Shown here piece by piece: positions 9,085 to 17,239 of a stretch of DNA of 62,071 nucleotides. Made by a program: the position numbers and the translations under genes. Origin of the DNA: Myxococcales bacterium (GTDB lineage Bacteria > Myxococcota_C > UBA6777); contig JACKEL010000019.1 in assembly GCA_020632975.1 (NCBI GenBank), positions 1 to 62,071 of the forward strand. Direction: 5' to 3'. The notes under the pieces are model-generated. The model saw only the letters and a program-made list of their open reading frames with translations. It made no database searches and had not been told where the DNA came from. The stretch's first letter is position 1, and every line of letters begins with the position of its first letter.

Positions 9085-10113
9085 ATGAGAGTACCATTAG
9101 ATCGCGCCTCAGCTCCGCAAACCACCCCCCAAACCACCTCTACTGAGCCAGTTGCGAAACCCCAGAAACTCGCTCCTCCACCCGACAATTTCGGACACAG
9201 CCACGATCATACACAGCACACAGAAGCCCCCGTGGCCAAAGTGGCGACCCCATCTCTCCAACGCGATCTTGCAGGTGCTACCGCGCAAGGCTTTGCGCAA
9301 ACTCCCGCAGCAAAGGCCCGCACCCGAACAAGCGGCGCAGCACCCGCAGCAAAAGCCTTTAAAGCCCCCAACGCCTCACTCAAAAAAGGTTCCACAGGCC
9401 CACACGTCAAAACCCTTCAAGATCGCTTGCAAGACCTTGGCTTCAAACCTGGCCCCGTGGATGGCGTTTTTGGTCCCAAGACAGAGTCCGCAGTAAGAGC
9501 TTTCCAACGCGATGCAGGCGAAGTCGTCGATGGTTTGGTCGGTCCCAAGACTTGGGCTGCTCTTGAAAAAGGCAAAGAAGCCCTCAAAAACCCCGATACA
9601 CCGATGCCCGCAGGACTCGACAAGTTCGACAAAGTCCCCCCTGCGTCAGACTACAGCCGCGTCAACTTCCGTGGTGTCAACATGAACAAGCGCACGGTAG
9701 ATATGATCCACCGCGCAGAAACCATCATGGAGAAAAAACACGGACACAAGGGCTTCCAATTCTCCTTTAGCCAAGGTTCTTACAACGCTGGTGGCGTCAG
9801 CGCGAGCGCTGGAACCCACGATGGTGGCGGGGCTTTGGACATCCGTACAAGCATCCATTCCCGCCCTGTGGTCGATGACATGGTGCGCTCCCTTCGCCAA
9901 GCAGGTTTCGCAGCATGGAGCCGTGGACGTGGCTTCGACAGCTTCTCCCCGCACATCCACGCCATCGCCATCGGCGACCGCGATCTTTCTCGCTCTGCTC
10001 GCTCCCAAGTATCCGAGTATGGCTGGGGTGGCGATGGGCTCGTAGGCAGCCGACCTGACCCTGACCGCGGTTTGGGTCGCCCCATCCCCACATGGGCCAA
10101 ACGCTACATCTAA
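9085..10113 (+). CDS. Peptidoglycan-binding protein with M15/VanY-like peptidase domain
   Basis: The ATG at 9085 is chosen for its GGAGAG SD nine bases upstream; the longer frame from 9025 runs through a leader hairpin. The first 95 residues are low-complexity (Ala/Pro/Thr/Lys). A PG_binding_1 domain follows (KGSTGPHVKTLQDRL to GLVGPKTWAAL). The C-terminal region has a likely zinc site: His and Asp in THDGGGALDIR and His in SPHIHAI, the HxxxxxxD...HxH layout of D-Ala-D-Ala carboxypeptidase-type enzymes. It probably binds and trims peptidoglycan peptides. No standard signal peptide is visible, so the export route is unclear. Promoter-like and hairpin sequences lie upstream. Confidence 0.8.
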   Translation: MRVPLDRASAPQTTPQTTSTEPVAKPQKLAPPPDNFGHSHDHTQHTEAPVAKVATPSLQRDLAGATAQGFAQTPAAKARTRTSGAAPAAKAFKAPNASLKKGSTGPHVKTLQDRLQDLGFKPGPVDGVFGPKTESAVRAFQRDAGEVVDGLVGPKTWAALEKGKEALKNPDTPMPAGLDKFDKVPPASDYSRVNFRGVNMNKRTVDMIHRAETIMEKKHGHKGFQFSFSQGSYNAGGVSASAGTHDGGGALDIRTSIHSRPVVDDMVRSLRQAGFAAWSRGRGFDSFSPHIHAIAIGDRDLSRSARSQVSEYGWGGDGLVGSRPDPDRGLGRPIPTWAKRYI

Positions 10114-10217
10114 TCAAAACCACCTTCTCGTATCTCCCCATCCCATCGGCTCAAAAGCCGCCCCCCAAAGCACCAACACCATGTATCCCATCCCATCGCC
10201 TTTTTCGCTGTGAGTAC

Positions 10218-10895
10218 TCACTCGCCTTTCCAAGCGACATAACCCAGATACATAAACAACGAGAGCATCGTCACGCCCATTACAAGCAAGAACTTTGCGG
10301 GAAACAGCGCAAGAAAGATCGCCCCAAGAAAAGATAGAACAGCCCCACCCCACAAGCGTTTCTGTAAACTGATCGCACTTGCCCCAAGTGTCGCTGAGAT
10401 CAGCAACATATCGCCTAGCAAGACATCAGAAAAAAGAAATCCTCGATAAGCCGCCAAACTTCGATGCGCAAGCATCAACAACAACGTAACAAACAGCGTC
10501 CCATAAAACTTCTTGCTAAACTGGTTTGTCAGCATCGCTTGACGAAAACGCCAAAAGACCCCTACCAAGATCACGAAGGCACTAAGGCTTACGAACGCAA
10601 CGCCCGTTGCTTTGGGCTTCAGCGAATAACGAAACGAAACAAAAGACAAGCTCACCACGATCAACAACGCCAAACTCCCCATAAAGATCGCAGTCCACAT
10701 ACGCGATTTTCGAGAGGCTTCGGGGTCCATCTCTCGCATCATCTCGCGCAAAGCCGCTTGTTCTCGCTCGGATGCTTCTTTCTTTTGGCGAAGCGCGACG
10801 AGTTGTTCAGAGAGCGCCGTGTCTTCCCACAACAGGTCAGGAAAAAGTCGTTGCGCCAGTTCTAGCCGCTCGTGCCGCAATTCAAAGCGGATCAT
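10218..10895 (-). CDS. Hypothetical multi-pass membrane protein, 5' end next to IS remnant
   Basis: No recognised family. About 65 charged, coiled-coil-like residues rich in Glu, Arg and Leu precede about six hydrophobic segments. The frame continues upstream to 10973, but those codons read straight through a hairpin that looks like an IS200/IS605-type end (10906-10945), so the ATG at 10895 is preferred. Neither start has a convincing SD. The native 5' end may therefore have been removed or altered by insertion. It is convergent with the peptidase gene on its left. Confidence 0.6.
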   Translation of the reverse strand: MIRFELRHERLELAQRLFPDLLWEDTALSEQLVALRQKKEASEREQAALREMMREMDPEASRKSRMWTAIFMGSLALLIVVSLSFVSFRYSLKPKATGVAFVSLSAFVILVGVFWRFRQAMLTNQFSKKFYGTLFVTLLLMLAHRSLAAYRGFLFSDVLLGDMLLISATLGASAISLQKRLWGGAVLSFLGAIFLALFPAKFLLVMGVTMLSLFMYLGYVAWKGE

Positions 10896-10905
10896 CCTTT
10901 TTTTA

Positions 10906-10945
10906 GGCGTGGAGACCCCTGCGTTCAGGCAGGGGAGGAAACGCC
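10906..10945 (+). repeat. Solo IS200/IS605-type end-like hairpin
   Basis: Stem CCCCTGC (10916-10922) and GCAGGGG (10929-10935) with loop GTTCAG is flanked by a second pair, GGCGT (10906-10910) and ACGCC (10941-10945). Its layout (CCCC, hairpin, GGGGAGGA) parallels the right end of the tnpB element at 12224-12254 in the same orientation, about 90 bases before tnpB. It is probably a leftover end of a related element or part of the present element's left end. Confidence 0.5.
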
Positions 10946-11034
10946 GTTCTGCTTTTTCGTCAACGTGTGACATGATATGACAAAGTTTGTAAGTAAGACC
11001 TACAAGAAAATAAACCTACTTCTGTGGGTCCCCC

Positions 11035-12213
11035 ATGAAAAAAGTTCGCTACAAATATCGCATCTATCCGACTCTCGAACAAAAAGCCCATCTCGCCAAA
11101 GAGTTCGGCTGTGTTCGTTTTGTTTACAACTGGGGACTCAAAAAACAACTGGATGCCATCTCTGCCGATGACAAACGCCCTAACATGGTCGCTCTCTCCA
11201 AACAACTCACCACACTCAAGAAACAACAAGACTACTCTTGGCTCAAAGACGTCTCTTCCGATCCACTTCAACAGGCCTTACGACACCTTGACAAGGCTTG
11301 GAACCACTGTTTCTCCAAGCGAAACAAACGACCACGCTTCAAAAAAAGACGCGGCGACCAATCCATCTCCTACACCACCCATGCTTTCCGCATCTTTGAG
11401 GGAGAACTCTTCTTCGCCAAGATGAAGCAACCTTTCGATGTTCGCTTCAGTCGGCCACTTCCTTCTGCTCCCAAAACGGCCACGATTCTCAAAGATACCG
11501 CTGGACGGTACTTTGTAAGTTTTACGGTTGAGCTGGACCCTCAACCTTTTCCCGCCCAAAACAAAAGCATCGGAATCGACCTCGGTCTCACCCACTTTTT
11601 GACCGCGAGTGACGGTGAAAAAGTCGAGAATCCCCGCTATCTTGAACGTGACCTAGAAAGGCTGGCCAAAGCCCAACGCCAACTTGCCAAAAAGCAGAAA
11701 GGCTCGAAGAATCGAGAAAAAGCAAGGATAAAAGTAGCCCGCATCCATGCCCAGATTGCCGACAAGAGAAGAGATTTCTTGCATCAGCTTTCGACACGCC
11801 TGATACGCGAAAACCAAGCGATAGGCATCGAAACCCTTGCCGTGAAAAACATGGTGAAAAATCGCAAGTTGGCTCGTGGTATCAGCGATGTGGGATGGGG
11901 CTGTTTTGTGGGGATGTTGGAGTACAAAGCAGAATGGTATGGCAGAGAACTTGTGAAGATAGACCGTTGGTTCCCATCGTCGAAAACTTGCAGCTGTTGT
12001 GGGCATGTCCTTGAAACTCTTACCTTAAGTGTCAGGATGTGGAATTGCCCGAGATGCGGTGCGAAACACGATCGAGACATCAACGCAGCGCTCAACATCA
12101 AATGTGCCGCCGGGCTGGCGGTTCAAGCCTGTGGAGAAAGCCACCTCTTGGCAGAAAGACAACTGTCTCTCTTCCAAAGTGGCTTCGATGAAGCAGGAAA
12201 ACAACCTTCGTGA
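11035..12213 (+). CDS. tnpB: RNA-guided endonuclease TnpB
   Basis: A full-length TnpB of 392 aa (family usually ~350-450). The N-terminal helix-turn-helix region starts YRIYPTLEQKAHLAKEFGC. All three RuvC acidic residues are visible: Asp in IGIDLGLTHFLT, Glu in IGIETLAVKNM, and Asp in HDRDINAALNIK. A four-Cys zinc finger sits between motifs II and III (CSCCGH and CPRCGAKH). TnpB is a nuclease guided by an RNA made from the element's right end; it cuts at the vacated donor site and promotes retention. Its stop codon lies only about 10 bases before the right-end hairpin, so its 3' end overlaps the guide-RNA region. The protein appears functional. Confidence 0.93.
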   Translation: MKKVRYKYRIYPTLEQKAHLAKEFGCVRFVYNWGLKKQLDAISADDKRPNMVALSKQLTTLKKQQDYSWLKDVSSDPLQQALRHLDKAWNHCFSKRNKRPRFKKRRGDQSISYTTHAFRIFEGELFFAKMKQPFDVRFSRPLPSAPKTATILKDTAGRYFVSFTVELDPQPFPAQNKSIGIDLGLTHFLTASDGEKVENPRYLERDLERLAKAQRQLAKKQKGSKNREKARIKVARIHAQIADKRRDFLHQLSTRLIRENQAIGIETLAVKNMVKNRKLARGISDVGWGCFVGMLEYKAEWYGRELVKIDRWFPSSKTCSCCGHVLETLTLSVRMWNCPRCGAKHDRDINAALNIKCAAGLAVQACGESHLLAERQLSLFQSGFDEAGKQPS

Positions 12214-12254
12214 GAGGGGGAATCCCCACCCTGAAGGGCGGGGAGGATGTCAAC
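12110..12254 (+). ncRNA. Putative omegaRNA (reRNA) from the tnpB right end
   Basis: By family precedent the guide RNA spans the tnpB 3' end and the element's right terminus. The hairpin with CCCC (12224-12227), CCCT (12229-12232), loop GA, AGGG (12235-12238) and GGGG (12240-12243), then AGGATGTCAAC, matches the conserved 3' scaffold shape. The guide would begin at about 12255 (GGGACCTCGC...). The 5' boundary is a guess. Confidence 0.5.
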
Positions 12255-12293
12255 GGGACCTCGCATGTTCAAGGTGAGATGGAAAACAACACC

Positions 12294-12644
12294 TTAGAAC
12301 AGCTTGCTACGAAAAAGAAAGAACACCGCTCCCAAAAGACACAGCCCTGCCCACAGGTAGTCCAGCGATGGCTTCTCTTTCATGTACCAGATCGAAAAAG
12401 GGACGAAGATCGCAAGCGTAATCACCTCTTGCAGGATCTTGAGTTGCCCCACCGTCATCACTTCGTGACCGATGCGATTGGCGGGGACCTGCAAAAGATA
12501 CTCAAACAGCGCAATCCCCCAACTCAACAGCGCTGCGACTACCCAGTGACGATGCGAAAGATTCTTGAGATGACCATACCAAGCGAAGGTCATGAAGACA
12601 TTGCTACAACACAGCAAAAGAAACGTGATGGCAAAACGATTCAT
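12294..12644 (-). CDS. DUF486 / DMT-family small membrane protein
   Basis: A 116-aa hydrophobic protein with four predicted helices. The sequence LLLCCSNVFMTFAWYGHLK, the central LLSWGIALFEYLLQVPANRIG and the end WAGLCLLGAVFFLF match the DUF486 family (about 115 aa), members of the drug/metabolite transporter superfamily. The ATG at 12644 is chosen because family members begin this way; the open frame extends much further but covers the neighbouring crtU-like gene. It lies 17 bases after that gene on the same strand. The substrate is unknown. The IS right end lies about 40 bases beyond its 3' end. Confidence 0.85.
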   Translation of the reverse strand: MNRFAITFLLLCCSNVFMTFAWYGHLKNLSHRHWVVAALLSWGIALFEYLLQVPANRIGHEVMTVGQLKILQEVITLAIFVPFSIWYMKEKPSLDYLWAGLCLLGAVFFLFRSKLF

Positions 12645-12661
12645 CGAAGGCAAAACCCCGA

Positions 12662-14236
12662 TCAGGTCGCAGCCCCCTGTTGCGCCGCAGCGAGCAAGCG
12701 AAGTCCTTCTTTTCGACGCGGCGCAAGCAAACCACGCAAAGGAATCGAATAGATGGGGTATTCTTGCAAACCCTGCGCTGAAAGCAAGGTATTTGCAGCC
12801 ATCATCCCCGAAGTATGGGCCGCTTCCATCAACATTACAGGACACGGCAAGCGCACCCAGTCTCCAGCCAGCAGCAAGTTGGGGATCTCCGTTTGTACCT
12901 CTGGACGTTGTGCGTACTGCCCGATCGTAAAGGACGCAAAGTCCTGGCGAAACTGCATATACTCGTGGCGGATCACGGCCCCTTTGATCTCAGGGAAATA
13001 GTCTTCAAACTCCCGAATCAACAGTGCGCGTGCCTCTTCTTGATCTGCGATATGGTCGGGTACTGCGTATGAATGAAGCTCAATCACACTTCCACCATGT
13101 TCCTCGACCCAACGCGCAGAAGTCTCTTGCATCCGATGGTACAACGAGATCGAATCCAACAAGACCTCGCGATCTGTAAACAAAAAGATCGGCAAGTCAG
13201 GTCGCACATCTCGATCCAGCCACAACCGCAGCACCGCATAACGCTGCGAAGGCCGCAGATCAGACAGTCGTCCTGCAAGGCTTGGGGCCTCATCGCGCAT
13301 CCAAGAACAAGCCTCTGTGATCCGCCGTGTCCCTACAACATCCGTTGCGATCACGAGATCGTCAAAAGCCTCACCATTCACGCGATACCCTGTGCCCTCT
13401 CGTTCAATCGATTCTACGGGTGTTTCCAGATGCCACTGCACACCATGCGCTTCCAAGTGCCGACATATCGGGACAAGTAGAGACTCTGCAAAGTCTTCGT
13501 CCATGTAATCGTACAGAAGACCCAAGTCATTGCTCAAAAAGTAGAAGTGAAAGCCCTTCATCATCTCAGCCATCGACATCTTCGAAGGCTCGGAGAAAAA
13601 GGCCCGCGCAAAGCTCGTAAAGATCCGTATGAGTTGTTCGGGCAACGCCGCAGCCTTCGCAAACTCCGCGAAAGAAACGTGGTCATACATCGCAAAGGTG
13701 CTCTCTGGCTCGAACTGTAGCAGCGCCCGCATCTTCTGAGACTTCGGATTCAAGGCCATCCGCGGCAAGCTGTAGATGCCCTTTCGCGCCATCGACAACA
13801 GATTGTAAATGGGCGTGGTATGGATGCCTTGGAAGCTAAAGTTCCCATGTTCCCGCGTGAGGATCAGGTAATCATCGATCGGTTTCAGGTGTTTGTCGGC
13901 CCCAATCCGCCGCAAAAAGTCGAGGAGATTGTAATACTGTCGAAAGAAGGCGTGGAATCCGTGTTCCACTTGCATCTCCACACCATCCCCAACGTCTGCA
14001 AGCCACGACCCCACCTTGCCACCAAGGTACGACTCTTTTTCAAACAACACGACGGAGTATCCGCGTTCTGCGAGATGTGACGCCGAAGATATCCCTGCAA
14101 TCCCACCACCGATCACGGCCACGCGGCGCTTTCCAGAGAGCATCTTTGGTTCTTGCGCAGACACCGTGTTGATCTGCTGTTTGTAACCACCCAGACGCTT
14201 GCGCACCCAACGCATCCCAAACGATTCTTTCGCCAT
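12662..14236 (-). CDS. crtU: CrtU/CruE-like carotene desaturase/methylase (FAD-dependent)
   Basis: A 524-aa flavoprotein with a Rossmann FAD site VAVIGGGIAGISSASHLAERG and the amine-oxidase/phytoene-desaturase fold. The stretch HGFHAFFRQYYNLLDFLRR and the later AEMMKGFHFYFLSNDLGL are, from memory, hallmarks of CrtU/CruE enzymes that desaturate and shift a methyl on the beta-ring to make aromatic carotenoids (isorenieratene type). The operon context supports this: a lycopene cyclase and a methyltransferase lie upstream on the same strand, as in actinobacterial crt clusters (crtT-crtU-crtY). A generic FAD oxidoreductase or zeta-carotene desaturase is the alternative. The gene name is assigned by similarity of motif and context. 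Confidence 0.78.
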   Translation of the reverse strand: MAKESFGMRWVRKRLGGYKQQINTVSAQEPKMLSGKRRVAVIGGGIAGISSASHLAERGYSVVLFEKESYLGGKVGSWLADVGDGVEMQVEHGFHAFFRQYYNLLDFLRRIGADKHLKPIDDYLILTREHGNFSFQGIHTTPIYNLLSMARKGIYSLPRMALNPKSQKMRALLQFEPESTFAMYDHVSFAEFAKAAALPEQLIRIFTSFARAFFSEPSKMSMAEMMKGFHFYFLSNDLGLLYDYMDEDFAESLLVPICRHLEAHGVQWHLETPVESIEREGTGYRVNGEAFDDLVIATDVVGTRRITEACSWMRDEAPSLAGRLSDLRPSQRYAVLRLWLDRDVRPDLPIFLFTDREVLLDSISLYHRMQETSARWVEEHGGSVIELHSYAVPDHIADQEEARALLIREFEDYFPEIKGAVIRHEYMQFRQDFASFTIGQYAQRPEVQTEIPNLLLAGDWVRLPCPVMLMEAAHTSGMMAANTLLSAQGLQEYPIYSIPLRGLLAPRRKEGLRLLAAAQQGAAT

Positions 14237-14312
14237 CCTACAATCCTTGCTCTACGCAATAAGCCCCATCAATAGGGCCAATCCACATCTGCTCTCCACG
14301 GACTCCAACATC

Positions 14313-15044
14313 TTAGGCTTCGGGCTTGTACGCGCGAAACGTATGCAAGATGGGCGCACGCCAAGAACGCAGAGGCTGTGCAGTTGTGCGCACAAATCCC
14401 GCAGCATCGAGCGCTTTCAGAAAAGCACTTGGCCGCAAAAAGCGATCCACACTCTTGATCAGATAACGAAAGATCCGCGATGTCCCCGTCAACACCGTGC
14501 AAAAAGGCACCACAAACCCATACCCCAACACCAACCAATAAGGCCGTGCATACCAACGATCCGCCAAGGAATATTCGTGGAAGCAGATCTGTCCGCCTGG
14601 CTTTAACAGACGATACAACTGACGCAAACATGCCTCTGGATCGGACATATTGCGGATGCCATAGGCCATAAAGATCGCATCAAAGGACGCCTCAGGAAAG
14701 TCGAGATTCATCGCATCTTGAAGCTGAAACTCGACCCGCTCCCCAAACTTCTCTGAAAGATTGGCCTTCGCCATCTCTAGCATCCCTTCGGAAAAATCGA
14801 CGCCGATCACATGTCCCTTGGGCAAGGCCTCCAAACAAGGACGCGTGGACTTTCCTGTCCCACAACAAAGGTCGAGAACCTTTTCATCGCCTTGAAGCCC
14901 CATCCTCTCGACGCTTAGACGCAGATCCGAGGCATAGCCTTGATTGAGAAAGGTCGCCAGATCATAGCGACGTGCGATCTTGTTAAACTCTTTTGGCACC
15001 GCGGGCTTGTTTTCGATCAACGGCATCGAGCTAGCTTCAGACAT
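14313..15044 (-). CDS. UbiE/CrtT-like class I SAM methyltransferase
   Basis: SAM motif I is KVLDLCCGTGKSTRP; later motifs are VIGVDFSEGMLEMA and FDAIFMAYGIRN, followed by LLKPGGQICFHEY. This is the UbiE/COQ5 pattern. The ATG at 15044 is preferred since GGAGG lies five bases upstream; the frame opens at 15056. It sits inside the carotenoid operon between the Rieske gene and crtU-like gene, the place CrtT occupies in actinobacterial crt clusters, so a carotenoid-linked methylation is more likely than quinone synthesis. Quinone methylation cannot be excluded. Confidence 0.82.
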   Translation of the reverse strand: MSEASSMPLIENKPAVPKEFNKIARRYDLATFLNQGYASDLRLSVERMGLQGDEKVLDLCCGTGKSTRPCLEALPKGHVIGVDFSEGMLEMAKANLSEKFGERVEFQLQDAMNLDFPEASFDAIFMAYGIRNMSDPEACLRQLYRLLKPGGQICFHEYSLADRWYARPYWLVLGYGFVVPFCTVLTGTSRIFRYLIKSVDRFLRPSAFLKALDAAGFVRTTAQPLRSWRAPILHTFRAYKPEA

Positions 15045-15136
15045 CATTCCCTCCATCTGACGGACTTTTGGCCCGTTATGTCATCTGTATAGATTTGGGC
15101 AGCACTCCAACATGCCCGATTCATCGACCAAAGCGG

Positions 15137-16249
15137 CTACACATCTATCGAAGCCGTCGCACCCAAGGCGCGTCCATCCTCTTCCAGTTCGACATCTTCG
15201 GCCTCTTCGCTTCCCTCGAAGGCCTCATCTCCCACAAAAGCGTCTCCTTTGAGCTTGGCGCGCCAATACTTGCGAAACGCCAAAGAGATCGCATCGCCGC
15301 GCACGGAAACCTCGCGTACACGGCCTTCTTTGTTCTTCATCTGCTCCATGATCTTGCGCTGTGCCTGCAACAAAGCGATGTCTTCCCCCACGATCTTGTC
15401 AGACTTTCGTCGCATAAAAAACTTCGCAAACCACGGAAAAGGCTTAAAGATATTCTTCCACAAGGTGATCTGCGTCATGCTGACATGGGTTTCATCCACT
15501 TGCATGATGTGCTCAAGGATCAACAACACGCGATCGTGAAAGGTGATCTCCAAACGCGAAAGATTCGGATAATAGAAGCGATAATTGATCTGGATCTGCG
15601 GGTCTGTCCCAAAGTACTGCTTCTCGAAAAAAGAACTGGTGTTCTCGCGCATGTAGTGCCCGATCAAACCATCCTTGACCACGTCGATATGAAAGTCCGG
15701 ATTCTGCGGGAGTTCTTCGATCGACCCCAACAGTGTCCCAATCGACTGGCTGTGTGTAAAAGCGATGTGGTAAGGGTCCAACAAACTCTCGGCAGCAGCT
15801 TCGAGATCGGCCTCAAAGATGTGCTCGCGGGCAACGAAGGGCCAGATATCCATCTCAGGGATCGGCGGAGGCTCGCACTGTCCGACCTTTTCTTCTTCTC
15901 CCACAAAGACCCACAGCAGCTTGTGTTGTTCGCGCACAACATAACGTCGCACCCGCGCGCTCCGTGGGATCTTGTCTTCCGCAGCCAACGAAGGGATGTG
16001 CACGCACTGTCCGCCCCCATCGAAGGTCCACCCATGATAAGGACAAACCACGCAGCCCCGCTTCATCTCCCCAAGTGACAACGGCACATTGCGATGACAA
16101 CAGCGATCTTCGATGGCAGAAGGACGCCCTTCGGCATCGCGAAACACCACGATATCTTCGTCCAAGATCCGAAGTTTACGAATCTTTCCAGCCTTCAACT
16201 CTTTCGCAGGACAAATCAGATACCACTTGTCTTTCAACATCGCTTCCAT
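15137..16249 (-). CDS. Rieske 2Fe-2S aromatic-ring-hydroxylating oxygenase-like protein
   Basis: The N-terminal Rieske domain has the ligands CxH (CCHRNVPL) and CxxH (CPYHGW). The catalytic mononuclear iron motif is DPYHIAFTH (D-x2-H-x4-H). This architecture is shared by ring-hydroxylating oxygenase alpha subunits and plant-type CAO/PaO oxygenases; length (about 370) fits. No partner reductase or beta subunit is in the window. Position between the lycopene cyclase and the methyltransferase suggests it oxidises a carotenoid or its ring. The start is uncertain: GTG 16261, ATG 16249 and ATG 16240 are all possible after a G-rich stretch. Confidence 0.85.
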   Translation of the reverse strand: MEAMLKDKWYLICPAKELKAGKIRKLRILDEDIVVFRDAEGRPSAIEDRCCHRNVPLSLGEMKRGCVVCPYHGWTFDGGGQCVHIPSLAAEDKIPRSARVRRYVVREQHKLLWVFVGEEEKVGQCEPPPIPEMDIWPFVAREHIFEADLEAAAESLLDPYHIAFTHSQSIGTLLGSIEELPQNPDFHIDVVKDGLIGHYMRENTSSFFEKQYFGTDPQIQINYRFYYPNLSRLEITFHDRVLLILEHIMQVDETHVSMTQITLWKNIFKPFPWFAKFFMRRKSDKIVGEDIALLQAQRKIMEQMKNKEGRVREVSVRGDAISLAFRKYWRAKLKGDAFVGDEAFEGSEEAEDVELEEDGRALGATASIDV

Positions 16250-16359
16250 CCCCCCAAACACACCGCAATACCCGCCATCATCGTTCCCTCAATATACATA
16301 CATGGTCTATTCATACGAAGCCAAGGACACTTTCAAAGACCACATCACCCAAACAAATC

Positions 16360-17094
16360 TTATCCCACAGAAGCTTCCGAAAGCATGCGATGTGTCGAGG
16401 GATAAGCCACCGTCGAAGGCGCGCGCTCTTTGAGTTTTTCGAAGAGCACACCACACCACAAGACATGAGACAAACCATAGAAAAAGTCTTCGATGGGGAT
16501 CGTCCAAATCCTGAAATCCAGTTGATACGCCCGTCCATAGGTCACAATCGGGCGCGCCGTGAGGTAGCCATTAAAGACCATCGTCAGGCCGATCACCAAC
16601 AACAAAAATCCATAGAAACGCGGCATCAACAGCAGATCACTTTCGCTCCAAGCGTCGAAAGCTGCACCACCCGCCAAAGCAAAACACACAAGGCCAGTGT
16701 ACTGTTTGCCCCAAAGATACAGGGCGATCCCCAAAGGCACGAGCCCAAAGATCATCCCCCAACGCAGCCAACGAAGCGACATCTTTCGTTCGGGCCGTGG
16801 TGTCGGCTTAAACAACGTCTCCCAACTAAACAAGCAAGCAAAAGGCACCCCAAAAAAGAACATCAACTCGCCAAGCGGCAACCCCGCCAAACGAAAAGGC
16901 AGCGTGTAGGCTCCATTGAAAAACCAGTGGGTGCCCGTCACGAGGCTATCCCAAACGATGTAAGGGATCGCCACAACGAAGACGCTCAACCACGCGGGTT
17001 TCCAACGATGAAGAAAGTATGTGGGTTGCATAAAACTCAGGAACATCGGCCCTGAGAGGATGACAAGATTGAAAAGAAGATACTCAACCTGCAT
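16360..17094 (-). CDS. Lycopene cyclase, CrtYc/CrtYd fusion type
   Basis: A membrane protein of about 244 aa with seven or so hydrophobic segments. Two internal repeats carry the signature motifs GELMFFFGVPFACLFSWE and TIPIEDFFYGLSHVLW, the P-x-E-(E/D)-x-F(F) motifs of the heterodimeric/fused CrtYcYd lycopene beta-cyclases. It should form beta-rings on lycopene, giving beta-carotene for the CrtU-like enzyme. The ATG at 17094 follows GAGG with a 9-base spacing. It is the first gene of the carotenoid operon; phytoene-synthesis genes (crtE, crtB, crtI) are not in the window. Confidence 0.88.
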   Translation of the reverse strand: MQVEYLLFNLVILSGPMFLSFMQPTYFLHRWKPAWLSVFVVAIPYIVWDSLVTGTHWFFNGAYTLPFRLAGLPLGELMFFFGVPFACLFSWETLFKPTPRPERKMSLRWLRWGMIFGLVPLGIALYLWGKQYTGLVCFALAGGAAFDAWSESDLLLMPRFYGFLLLVIGLTMVFNGYLTARPIVTYGRAYQLDFRIWTIPIEDFFYGLSHVLWCGVLFEKLKERAPSTVAYPSTHRMLSEASVG

Positions 17095-17239
17095 CGCTAA
17101 ACCTCGAAAAGACAAGGAGCGTGAAAACGCTGTCCAAGAAAAAAAGTGATGATGGTGGGAACATCATACACACGACAAAAGGCTGTTTGTGCGGCGCCTC
17201 TTGAGATGCAGCCCCCTCCCGAAAAGCTGCGCTCTTTTT

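Larger units (their letters stand above)
10997..12254 (+). mobile_element. IS200/IS605-family (IS1341-type) element carrying only tnpB
   Basis: One intact tnpB with no tnpA transposase beside it. The left end likely holds a subterminal hairpin: GACCTACA (10997-11004) pairs with TGTGGGTC (11023-11030) with one G-U pair. The right end has the typical structured terminus, with CCCC/GGGG and CCCT/AGGG stems at 12224-12243 followed by AGGATGTCAAC to 12254. The exact left boundary is not certain. Without tnpA, movement would need a helper in trans. Confidence 0.65.

Noticed and set aside
10895..10973. Upstream extension of the membrane protein
   Set aside because: The codons run through an IS-like hairpin and give a basic stretch with no SD.
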